From Bacteroidales bacterium Bact_07 (lineage in GTDB: Bacteria > Bacteroidota > Bacteroidia > Bacteroidales > Tenuifilaceae), in assembly GCA_001603415.1 (NCBI GenBank), contig LUYY01000232.1, forward strand, positions 1 to 13,504: a stretch of 13,504 nt of DNA, read 5' to 3'. Below the pieces are notes generated by a model. The model was not told the origin of the DNA, ran no database searches, and worked only from the letters and a program-made list of their open reading frames with translations. A program made the position numbers and the translations under genes. This document shows positions 7,979-12,904 of this stretch, piece after piece. The first letter of the stretch is position 1, and each line of letters begins with the position of its first letter.

Positions 7979-9037
7979 CTAGAAAAGTTTCTTTTTGAAG
8001 TATAGCGCTACGTTAACCAGCCCTATCATTACCGGAACTTCAACAAGCGGACCAATAACAGCGGCAAATGCCTCGCCTGAGTCAATTCCAAATATTGCAA
8101 TGGCTACGGCTATTGCTAACTCAAAGTTGTTGCTTGCCGCAGTAAACGATAGGGTAGTGGTTTGCTCGTAGGTTGCTCCGGCCTTTCGGCTCATAATGAA
8201 CGAAAGCAAAAACATTATCACAAAGTAGGCAAGCAAGGGAATGGCAATCAGCACAACATCCATTGGGATTTTCACAATGTACTCGCCTTTCAGCGAGAAC
8301 ATAACAATAATGGTGAAAAGCAGTGCGATTAGTGTGATTGGGCTGATTTTCGGAATAAATTTGGTGTTATACCAATCCTTGCCTTTCAACCGTACCAATG
8401 TAAAACGTGTGATAAACCCGGCAATAAAGGGTATGCCGAGGTAAATAAATACACTCTCGGCAATCTGGGCAATGGTGATTTGCTCCACGGAGCTGTTGGT
8501 TGGTATTCCAAACCACCCAGGCAGTATGGCAATGAATACGTATGCGTAAACCGAGTAAAAGAGAACCTGGAAGATTGAGTTGAAAGCAACCAGTCCTGCT
8601 GCATACTCGGTATCGCCTTTGGCCAAATCGTTCCAAACAATCACCATGGCAATACAGCGTGCCAGTCCAATCATGATAATGCCATACATGTACTGCAGAT
8701 TGGTCTCACTCGGGAAAAACTTATAAAAAGTTATTGCCAGGGCAAACATCAGAATTGGGCCAATAAGCCAGTTCTGAATAAGCGACAGCGAAAGGATTTT
8801 GTAGTTCCTGAAAACATCGCCAAGTTCCTCGTACTTTACCTTGGCTAGCGGGGGGTACATCATAAGTATCAGCCCAATGGCAATGGGGATATTCGTTGTA
8901 CTTTCGGGCGATGGTTTCATGGCATCCCAAAAATCGGCAATGGCCGGGAAAAAATGCCCGCTCAACACTCCAATTGCCATGGCTAAGAATATCCACAGGG
9001 TAAGATACCTGTCTAAAAACTTTAGTCGTTTTTTCAT
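7979..9037 (-). CDS. arsB: ACR3 family arsenite efflux transporter
   Basis: This 352-residue, roughly 10-TM inner membrane protein exports As(III) (arsenite), driven by the proton motive force. ACR3 family marks include NIPIAIGLILMMYPPLAKVK (49-68), the conserved Cys128 in GLARCIAMVIVWNDLAKGD, a residue shown to be essential in characterised ACR3 proteins, FNSIFQVLFYSVYAY, and SFTAASNNFELAIAVAIA near residue 300. It is unrelated to the E. coli ArsB fold, although databases often use the arsB symbol; acr3 is the more precise name. It is the last gene of the ars operon, 162 nt after arsC, and is closed by an intrinsic terminator. ATG at 9037 gives the normal basic N-terminus before TM1. Confidence 0.96.
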   Translation of the reverse strand: MKKRLKFLDRYLTLWIFLAMAIGVLSGHFFPAIADFWDAMKPSPESTTNIPIAIGLILMMYPPLAKVKYEELGDVFRNYKILSLSLIQNWLIGPILMFALAITFYKFFPSETNLQYMYGIIMIGLARCIAMVIVWNDLAKGDTEYAAGLVAFNSIFQVLFYSVYAYVFIAILPGWFGIPTNSSVEQITIAQIAESVFIYLGIPFIAGFITRFTLVRLKGKDWYNTKFIPKISPITLIALLFTIIVMFSLKGEYIVKIPMDVVLIAIPLLAYFVIMFLLSFIMSRKAGATYEQTTTLSFTAASNNFELAIAVAIAIFGIDSGEAFAAVIGPLVEVPVMIGLVNVALYFKKKLF

Positions 9038-9199
9038 CCGTGCAAAATATTTATATTATTAATTACTAACACGTTACTGTCTCGCTTTTAACAATCTTTA
9101 TCGAGCGGATGGAACACCCATGGTTCGTTTGTCTGTGTTTACCTTCGGTGAACTCGCAAGCTCGTTTGTGCAAGCTGCCTCACATGGGAGTTTCATGGT
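9038..9199 (-). other. Spacer between arsC and arsB
   Basis: This 162-nt gap is much longer than the 12-37 nt gaps elsewhere in the operon. A GCAAGCT heptamer occurs twice (9156-9162 and 9170-9176). A roughly 40-codon open stretch on the minus strand has no convincing start or motif. I see no TAnnTTTG promoter and no strong hairpin. Confidence 0.4.
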
Positions 9200-9613
9200 T
9201 CAAATTGTTTTAATAAACTCGCTAAACTTTTCTTTGATTTCGTCTCTAACCTTGCGGAATACCGCCATAACCTCATCGGGAGTTCCGGTGGCCTCGGCAG
9301 GGTCTTCGAAACCGATATGTAGCCTATGCTTTACCTTGCCTAAAAAGGCCGGGCAGGTTTCCTTGGCATTATCGCAAACCGTAATCACGTAATCCCACTC
9401 CTGGTTGATGAACTGGTCAACCAGTTTTGGCTTGTTTTGGCTGATATCGATGCCTACCTCGGCCATCACCTTTACGGCATTGGGATTAACCTGCGTGGCA
9501 GGTTCAGTTCCGGCCGATTCAACAGTTAAATTGCTGTCGAACGATTTCAGGAATCCTTCGGCCATCTGACTCCGGCAGCTGTTGCCTGTACATAGAATCA
9601 AAATCTTTGTCAT
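9200..9613 (-). CDS. arsC: Arsenate reductase, thioredoxin-coupled (low-molecular-weight phosphatase fold)
   Basis: This enzyme reduces arsenate to arsenite, the form exported by the ACR3 protein encoded downstream. The 137-residue protein begins with the P-loop CTGNSCRS (Cys8-x5-Arg14) and has the two further redox cysteines of the Bacillus/Staphylococcus-type enzyme in VCDNAKETCPAF (Cys80, Cys87), plus the FEDPAEATGT block with the catalytic Asp (about 103-111). The triple-Cys cascade implies regeneration by thioredoxin rather than glutaredoxin. It starts 12 nt after the rhodanese-like gene in the same operon. Confidence 0.95.
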   Translation of the reverse strand: MTKILILCTGNSCRSQMAEGFLKSFDSNLTVESAGTEPATQVNPNAVKVMAEVGIDISQNKPKLVDQFINQEWDYVITVCDNAKETCPAFLGKVKHRLHIGFEDPAEATGTPDEVMAVFRKVRDEIKEKFSEFIKTI

Positions 9614-9625
9614 ATGTGTTGTGGT

Positions 9626-10042
9626 TTATTTAAACCTTGGCCTAAGCTGGCACATACATGAGCCATCAAGGCGTTCTTTGTTGTTGATAATCAATGGAAG
9701 CCCATCGCGTTCCCATTCAACTATGCCTCCGGCAAGGTTTGCAATTAGAGCAAATCCTTTCGAAATGAGGATTTCCATTGCTTCGTGACTACGTAGGCCG
9801 GTTGAATCGGCAATTATAAGTGGAAAATCGGTAGGTAACTGGCTGATGCTCTGTTCTAACTCGCTTAAGGGTAGGTAAATAACCCTTGGAACATCAAAGC
9901 GCTTGTAACCTGTGAGATTCTCTTCCCTAACATCAACAATAATGGCATTGCCCGTTTTAGCTTCGTAGTAAGCATCACGTGGCGTCAGGTTAAGAAAACC
10001 TCCGCTTATAAAACCATTACCAGAGAAAGGATTGGCTTCCAT
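9626..10042 (-). CDS. Rhodanese-like protein lacking the catalytic Cys, with a CxC tail
   Basis: This 138-residue protein has the single-domain rhodanese pattern: IIVDVREENLTGY (34-46), VIYLPLSELEQ (54-64), LIIADSTGLRSHEA (75-88) and LAGGIVEWERDGLPL (103-117). Where an active rhodanese has Cys at the start of the CxxGxRS loop, Asp79 is found (ADSTGLRS), so ordinary sulfurtransferase chemistry is unlikely. Instead the protein ends in GSCMCQLRPRFK, with two cysteines (129 and 131) as a CxC pair. Lying between the HesB-like gene and arsC with 12-nt gaps, it probably takes part in arsenic handling, perhaps by thiol binding of As(III); that role is inference. Confidence 0.85.
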   Translation of the reverse strand: MEANPFSGNGFISGGFLNLTPRDAYYEAKTGNAIIVDVREENLTGYKRFDVPRVIYLPLSELEQSISQLPTDFPLIIADSTGLRSHEAMEILISKGFALIANLAGGIVEWERDGLPLIINNKERLDGSCMCQLRPRFK

Positions 10043-10054
10043 AGCATTGTGTTT

Positions 10055-10342
10055 TTAGCCGCAGCAACTACCACTCTTTTTTAAACCGTTCATCAGGAAT
10101 CCAAACCCGTTATGGTCGAGGGTAACATCGGTAAGGGTTTCAGTTAATGAATCTTCTATGTAGAAATCTACACCATCGATGTTTGTGGCAGTTTCGCCGG
10201 GCTGTGGTGCGTTTGCAACATCCATTTGCACCGATGGGCCACAGCACCCCTGTGTGCTGTAAATTCTTATTCCCTTAGTTTCATCGTTAATGGTCTCAAG
10301 AACTTTTATGAGTTCTTCCTTAGCTTTTACTGATAGCTTCAT
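10055..10342 (-). CDS. HesB/IscA-like Cys-Cys protein of the ars operon
   Basis: This 95-residue protein starts at ATG 10342 (MKLSVKAKEELIKVLE), which aligns with the start of HesB/IscA domains; a start 63 nt upstream would overlap arsR. It has the HesB core IRIYSTQGCCGPSVQMD (25-41, Cys33-Cys34), the GVDFYIED strand and a C-terminal GSCCG (Cys93-Cys94) in place of the classic CGCG. It resembles the HesB-related subfamily that includes selenoproteins with Sec at the first Cys position (TIGR01911 as I recall); here the position is Cys, encoded normally. Fe-S or As(III)/thiol chemistry is possible. It lies 37 nt after arsR and 12 nt before the rhodanese-like gene. Confidence 0.85.
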   Translation of the reverse strand: MKLSVKAKEELIKVLETINDETKGIRIYSTQGCCGPSVQMDVANAPQPGETATNIDGVDFYIEDSLTETLTDVTLDHNGFGFLMNGLKKSGSCCG

Positions 10343-10379
10343 AATTTGTAGTGAATTTAATGGTTTGTTATTTAATGAA

Positions 10380-10709
10380 TTAGATTTCACAATTAACGGC
10401 TGCATCCCTGACCTTTCTGAAAAAGGTATCGAACTCCTCCAGGTACCTGTGTATGTTCTCGGAACAAATACAGTAATTAATCTTTAGCCCGTCGATTTCA
10501 CCGTGTATAAGCCCCAATTCTTTTAGTTCCTTTAAGTGCTGCGAGACGGTGGTTCGGCTTAAGGGCAGGTTTTGCGATATATCGCCCGATATACAGGTTC
10601 GGGTTTCGGCAAGGTACTCCAGTATGGCCAACCGAGCCGGATGCGAGATAGCCCTTGCAAATCGGGCAAGTTCCTGTAATCTATCGTCAAATTCTTCGGA
10701 CTTATTCAT
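10380..10709 (-). CDS. arsR: ArsR/SmtB family arsenic-responsive repressor
   Basis: This 109-residue winged-helix repressor should bind the operator in front of the ars genes and release it when As(III) binds. Visible parts: the ISHPARLAILEYLAE helix (21-35), TCISGDI (38-44, Cys39), the recognition helix LSRTTVSQHLKELKELGLI (50-68) and the wing GEIDGLKINYCIC (70-82, Cys80 and Cys82), plus Cys107 near the end. Cys39 and the NYCIC pair are candidate metalloid ligands; the classic ELCVCDL site of E. coli ArsR is not present. I start at ATG 10709; the longer frame from 10742 would begin inside the operator and the promoter. It is the first gene of the operon. Confidence 0.93.
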   Translation of the reverse strand: MNKSEEFDDRLQELARFARAISHPARLAILEYLAETRTCISGDISQNLPLSRTTVSQHLKELKELGLIHGEIDGLKINYCICSENIHRYLEEFDTFFRKVRDAAVNCEI

Positions 10710-10722
10710 GTTGCATGTATTA

Positions 10723-10742
10723 ATGTCGTAAACATACGACAT
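10723..10742 (-). promoter_or_regulatory. Likely ArsR operator (perfect inverted repeat)
   Basis: ATGTCGTA, a 4-nt centre and TACGACAT form a perfect 8+8 inverted repeat 13 nt upstream of the arsR ATG. It overlaps the -7 element at 10729-10736. Position and symmetry fit a self-controlled ArsR operator. Confidence 0.75.
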
Positions 10743-10759
10743 AATTTTTACTTAAACAA
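10729..10759 (-). promoter_or_regulatory. Promoter of the ars operon
   Basis: On the minus strand TTG (10757-10759), a 20-nt spacer and TATGTTTA (10729-10736, one mismatch to TAnnTTTG) match the Bacteroidota promoter form. Transcription would start near 10722, leaving a leader of about 12 nt. Repressor at the operator would cover the -7 element. Confidence 0.6.
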
Positions 10760-10841
10760 CCATTTTAGAAAAAAGTTTTTTGTAAATATTAAAGTATTGA
10801 TAGATAGATGAATATGATTTTATGGGAGCAATTTGATATTT

Positions 10842-10872
10842 TTTAGGTGTTAGCGGTGGTATGCTATTTATT
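10842..10872 (+). repeat. Left flank repeat of the transposase relic
   Basis: TTTTAGG followed by GCGGTGGTATGCTATTTATT resembles 11112-11140 in the same orientation, sharing TTTTAGG, GCGGT and GCTATTTATT. The pair may mark the ends of the decayed element. The match is imperfect, with short length differences. Confidence 0.4.
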
Positions 10873-11099
10873 AGTCAATTTTCTGGGAATCGGCTTGGTT
10901 ACTACCGTTGCTAACCCGTCGGGGCAGTTGGTTATTAGATGGATGTGGTTATACATAATTACATAGCCGAATACCTGCAACCCTTTATGTTCCTGGCAGT
11001 CACGCAAACTATCGATTACAATATCCTGGCAGATTGGCTGCGTAAAGGCGTCAATCCAATCCACTGCCTTCAAGGTTAAGTAGTACAGTGCGGTTTAAT
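10864..11099 (-). pseudogene. Fragment of a REP-associated (Y1, HUH) transposase
   Basis: Translation on the minus strand from about 11099 gives YYLTLKAVDWIDAFTQP, then IVIDSLRDCQEHKGLQVF and GYVIMYNHIHLITN. The HIH pair is the metal-binding HUH motif of Y1 (IS200/RAYT) transposases, and the surrounding text resembles the Bacteroidota RAYT-type proteins. Only about 76 residues remain: no proper start codon precedes the homology (a stop lies just upstream), and after HIHLI the sequence loses similarity (ATVVTKPIPRKLTNK) and stops. The helix carrying the catalytic Tyr and the C-terminal half are missing, so this is a dead relic. Similar sequences lie on both sides (10842-10872 and 11112-11140). 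Confidence 0.75.
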
Positions 11100-11111
11100 C
11101 TGCGATTTGAA

Positions 11112-11140
11112 TTTTAGGCGGTCTGAGGCCGCTATTTATT
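11112..11140 (+). repeat. Right flank repeat with GCGG/CCGC hairpin
   Basis: TTTTAGG, then GCGG, a 7-nt loop, CCGC and TATTTATT. The small GC-rich hairpin in otherwise AT-rich DNA is REP-like. It is the imperfect direct counterpart of 10842-10872 on the other side of the transposase fragment. Confidence 0.45.
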
Positions 11141-11142
11141 TA

Positions 11143-11180
11143 CGGCGAAATTACACTAAGTTAAACTTCGCCGAGCGAGG
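11143..11180 (+). repeat. REP-like palindromic repeat, copy 1
   Basis: This 38-nt unit contains CGGCGAA (11143-11149) and its exact complement TTCGCCG (11167-11173), so it can form a hairpin with a 17-nt loop. A second copy at 12372-12409, in the same orientation, is identical at 30 of 38 positions by hand alignment. Lying just beyond the RAYT-like relic, it fits a REP element mobilised by that transposase family. Confidence 0.65.
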
Positions 11181-11239
11181 GTTTGTTCCTTTTTATTTTT
11201 TTACAGCTCTACCTTAACGCGGCATTTTCAGTTTTTATT

Positions 11240-11551
11240 CTATCGATTTACGCTCTTATATGATAAATATGAAACCAATACGCCTAATGATAATGCCAAT
11301 AATGACCACGATAACTCGTTAATATCAAAATTCCGTCTTAACAGAATACTAATGACTATGCCAATTGCAACAAAAACTACAGAGGAGAGGGCTCTCTTTG
11401 CGTTAAACAGCGACACGCCTAAGTAAATTAACATAGTAATGAAGAAAAATATTACGGAGTAAAAATTTCTTTCGTAAAAATATATTTGCCAAAATATTAT
11501 TGCTACTATTAGCAGGCATATGATGATAATTTGAAGTGATTTATTTTTCAT
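11240..11551 (-). CDS. Small four-TM membrane protein, candidate immunity protein
   Basis: This 103-residue, very hydrophobic protein has four likely membrane spans (about 7-24, 30-49, 55-72 and 79-97), separated by short basic or polar loops (FYERN, NAKRA, RRNFDINE), and ends in YKSVNR. I do not recognise the family. It lies downstream of a GG-leader peptide gene, with a hairpin between, which is the usual place for a bacteriocin immunity gene. A second peptide-hairpin-membrane-protein set at 12467-13087 repeats this layout. The immunity role is inference from position, size and hydrophobicity. Confidence 0.65.
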   Translation of the reverse strand: MKNKSLQIIIICLLIVAIIFWQIYFYERNFYSVIFFFITMLIYLGVSLFNAKRALSSVVFVAIGIVISILLRRNFDINELSWSLLALSLGVLVSYLSYKSVNR

Positions 11552-11579
11552 TTACAATGTGGGTTTTGGTTTATAAAAT

Positions 11580-11614
11580 CAGATAATTCTTCAAAAATAA
11601 TGAAGAATTATCTG
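11580..11614 (-). terminator. Perfect 13-bp hairpin behind the second GG peptide gene
   Basis: CAGATAATTCTTC and GAAGAATTATCTG pair perfectly around a 9-nt loop. On the minus strand the stem is followed by ATTTTATAAACC, a weak U-rich end. It starts 12 nt after the peptide stop and ends 28 nt before the membrane-protein start, so it could be a partial terminator or an RNA-stabilising element. Confidence 0.7.
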
Positions 11615-11626
11615 AAATGAAAAAAA

Positions 11627-11854
11627 TTACATAATTGAACTTCGACCACTTATCGTTTCTAAATATGCACCTCCATATCTGGTTTGATCTTCATTTGGTA
11701 CATTGTTATCTATTGAAGATAATATATAACCAAGCCAATATGATAACCATGTCCCACCATTAATGTTTAACATATCTGTAGCATTAAGTGGTTCCAAATA
11801 CTGCACTTCTCTTGCTTTAATTTTTTGCAATGTGGGGTTCTTTTGTGTGTTCAT
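11627..11854 (-). CDS. GG-leader (bacteriocin-type) precursor peptide
   Basis: This 75-residue peptide has an N-terminal leader ending in PLNATDMLNINGG (residues 22-34), the double-glycine pattern cut by C39 peptidase domains of ABC exporters: hydrophobic residues at the expected -4, -7 and -12 region, then GG. The predicted mature part is 41 residues and begins TWLSYWLGYILSSID, a hydrophobic, Trp/Tyr-rich stretch, followed by a polar tail with no Cys. It would be exported and might act as a bacteriocin or signal. The gene follows another GG-leader frame by 6 nt and precedes a hairpin and a four-TM protein gene. I do not recognise a named family for the core. Confidence 0.75.
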   Translation of the reverse strand: MNTQKNPTLQKIKAREVQYLEPLNATDMLNINGGTWLSYWLGYILSSIDNNVPNEDQTRYGGAYLETISGRSSIM

Positions 11855-11860
11855 ACCAAT

Positions 11861-12052
11861 TTATTTTTTATTTTGTTTAGCATCATTCCATCCTTCCCAA
11901 AAATCTGCATGTGCGTTCCTGTCTAAAAGTTCGCTTACAATAACTCCTGCTAATAACCAAAACAAAGGGTTACCCCCTTCAATCTCAACAATTACTTTGG
12001 CATTTAATTGTTGTACGCCAAATTTGTTCAAAGATAGTTGTTCAATTTTAAT
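11861..12052 (-). CDS. GG-leader precursor peptide without a standard start codon
   Basis: The frame on the minus strand from 12052 reads IKIEQLSLNKFGVQQLN, then AKVIVEIEGG, then a core starting NPLFWLLAGVIVSELLD and ending WEGWNDAKQNKK. The LSLNKFGVQQLN...EIEGG pattern is a textbook Bacteroidota double-glycine leader. The frame has no ATG or GTG: a TAA precedes 12052, so the candidates are ATT at 12052 (63 residues, complete leader) or TTG at 12031 (56 residues, leader MNKFGVQQLN...). The ATT may be a rare start or a mutated ATG. A short ATG frame (ATGGCAAAATTACTAACC then TTTTAA) lies in the same phase upstream. A good promoter is at 12118-12148. The predicted mature peptide is 36 residues, without Cys. 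It lies 6 nt before the next GG peptide gene, so the two could be a two-peptide system. Confidence 0.65.
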   Translation of the reverse strand: MKIEQLSLNKFGVQQLNAKVIVEIEGGNPLFWLLAGVIVSELLDRNAHADFWEGWNDAKQNKK

Positions 12053-12082
12053 TTAGTTTTAAAAGGTTAGTAATTTTGCCAT

Positions 12083-12092
12083 CCAAATTTGG
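12083..12092 (+). other. Small palindrome in the peptide leader RNA
   Basis: CCAAATTTGG is a perfect 10-nt palindrome between the predicted transcription start and the first GG peptide frame. A regulatory role is possible, but the site is short. Confidence 0.3.
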
Positions 12093-12101
12093 TTGTGTTT
12101 T

Positions 12102-12113
12102 TGTAACGTTACA
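12102..12113 (+). promoter_or_regulatory. Possible operator at the transcription start of the peptide operon
   Basis: TGTAACGTTACA is a perfect 12-nt palindrome lying 5-16 nt downstream of the -7 element at 12118-12125, so it covers the predicted start of transcription. A dimeric repressor there would block the promoter. The binding protein is unknown; the adjacent HTH gene fragment is one candidate family. Confidence 0.45.
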
Positions 12114-12117
12114 GTTG

Positions 12118-12148
12118 CAAAGTTAGGTGCGTTCCGTCCGGAAAACAA
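12118..12148 (-). promoter_or_regulatory. Promoter of the GG-peptide operon (12052 to 11240)
   Basis: On the minus strand TTG (12146-12148), a 20-nt spacer and TAACTTTG (12118-12125) match the Bacteroidota promoter consensus exactly at the -7 element. It is embedded in the 3' end of the upstream HTH frame, whose stop codon TAA forms part of the -7 box. The predicted start lies near 12111, giving a leader of about 60 nt. Confidence 0.65.
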
Positions 12149-12368
12149 GAACGGAAGTGAAACACCCCCCATTTTTTTCAACTAATTCTTTTCGGCTAAG
12201 GGGCTTCATGGTACAACCTAACGAAATATCGAAAGGGTACTCGTAATAAAAGGTTGTGCTTGCCTTGGAGTATGCTATTGGCACACCCCGCGATTTTAAC
12301 TCATCAATAACTTCGTAAAGCCTTGTTCGGCTTATTCCTAGTAGTGTTGTAAACTCATAGGTGCCCAC
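12123..12368 (-). pseudogene. 5'-truncated HTH protein with a GG-leader-like tail
   Basis: From a GTG at 12368, 81 residues can be read. GTYEFTTLLGISRTRLYEVI (2-21) is a helix-turn-helix of the HTH_11 kind, followed by DELKSRGVPIAYS and STTFYYEYPFDI, a wing-like strand. Related small Bacteroidota regulators usually have roughly 20 more residues before the GT(P/Y)EEF part; here that stretch is replaced by a REP-like repeat ending 4 nt from the GTG, so the gene looks truncated. The C-terminus PLSRKELVEKNGGCFTSVLV resembles a double-glycine leader. It includes A7 and G6 runs (12165-12178) that could shift frame by slippage. It lies directly upstream of the peptide operon and could be a former regulator. 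Confidence 0.55.
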
Positions 12369-12371
12369 GCT

Positions 12372-12409
12372 CGACGAAGTTACGCTACGCTAAACTTTGC
12401 CGAACGACG
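12372..12409 (+). repeat. REP-like palindromic repeat, copy 2
   Basis: This 38-nt unit begins CGACGAAGTTACGCTACG and ends TTTGCCGAACGACG, identical to 11143-11180 at 30 of 38 positions and in the same orientation. Its outer arms pair less well than those of copy 1, with two changes. It abuts the 5' end of the truncated HTH frame. Together the two copies bracket the 11240-12368 peptide module. Confidence 0.65.
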
Positions 12410-12466
12410 TGATTCCAATGGATTTTCGGTTTTTAGTTTTGTCAAAAGTAATAAATCTATACTATA

Positions 12467-12838
12467 TTAGCGATGCCGATTTTTATTCTTTCTTAGTTCT
12501 GATGTCCAATAAAAAAAACATATTAAACAACCAATCAACAGGGTTGTTAGTTTTAAAAAAAATACTTTTTCAAAAATGTATGTATTAATAAGCAAAGAAA
12601 AAATAACTATTATAATTAACGTGATTACACCAAGAATGTCATTTTTAATTACATTTATTGATAATAAAAGAAAATATATTATTGAAGGAGTTGTTAGCAA
12701 TGGTAATAATTCGTTATAAGGATACTCCAATAAATAGTGGTTACTTAGAAATTTTAGCAAAATAGTTAATAATAGAAAGAAAAAAAATAAAGCGATTGGT
12801 TTTAGTGGAAATGTATTTTTCTTTAAATTAGTTCTCAT
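12467..12838 (-). CDS. Small four-TM membrane protein, second candidate immunity protein
   Basis: This 123-residue protein starts with a basic head (MRTNLKKNTFPLK), has four strongly hydrophobic spans (about 14-31, 44-62, 68-87 and 94-112) and ends in a basic tail, RKNKNRHR. I do not recognise the family and it is not obviously similar in sequence to the membrane protein at 11240-11551, although size, topology and position match. It starts 18 nt after a hairpin that follows the GG peptide gene at 12905-13087, so its expression probably depends on read-through from that promoter. An immunity role is inference from the repeated layout. The base composition is very A/T-rich. Confidence 0.65.
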   Translation of the reverse strand: MRTNLKKNTFPLKPIALFFFFLLLTILLKFLSNHYLLEYPYNELLPLLTTPSIIYFLLLSINVIKNDILGVITLIIIVIFSLLINTYIFEKVFFLKLTTLLIGCLICFFYWTSELRKNKNRHR

Positions 12839-12856
12839 GATAAATTTGATTAAAAT

Positions 12857-12885
12857 AACTCAATAGATCTTAGATCTACTGAGTT
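12857..12885 (-). terminator. Long hairpin behind the third GG peptide gene
   Basis: AACTCAATAGATCT, one central T and AGATCTACTGAGTT pair over 14 positions, with a single mismatch that can be a wobble pair on one strand. On the minus strand it is followed by ATTTTAATC. It begins 19 nt after the peptide stop, in the same relative position as the hairpin at 11580-11614. It is likely a leaky terminator or a mRNA 3'-end stabiliser. Confidence 0.65.
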
Positions 12886-12904
12886 AGATTATTAATAATA
12901 AATA

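Noticed and set aside
8367..8640. Two overlapping minus-strand frames inside the arsenite exporter gene
   Set aside because: They are alternative frames of the ACR3 gene, with compositional bias and no domain pattern.
11592..11599. TATTTTTG on the minus strand as a -7 box for the membrane gene at 11551
   Set aside because: It lies in the loop of the hairpin and no TTG is found at a suitable upstream distance; it is probably chance in AT-rich DNA.
11763..12056. Plus-strand 97-codon frame opposite two peptide genes
   Set aside because: It is antisense to two GG-leader precursors whose leaders are recognisable; no start context or family pattern supports it.
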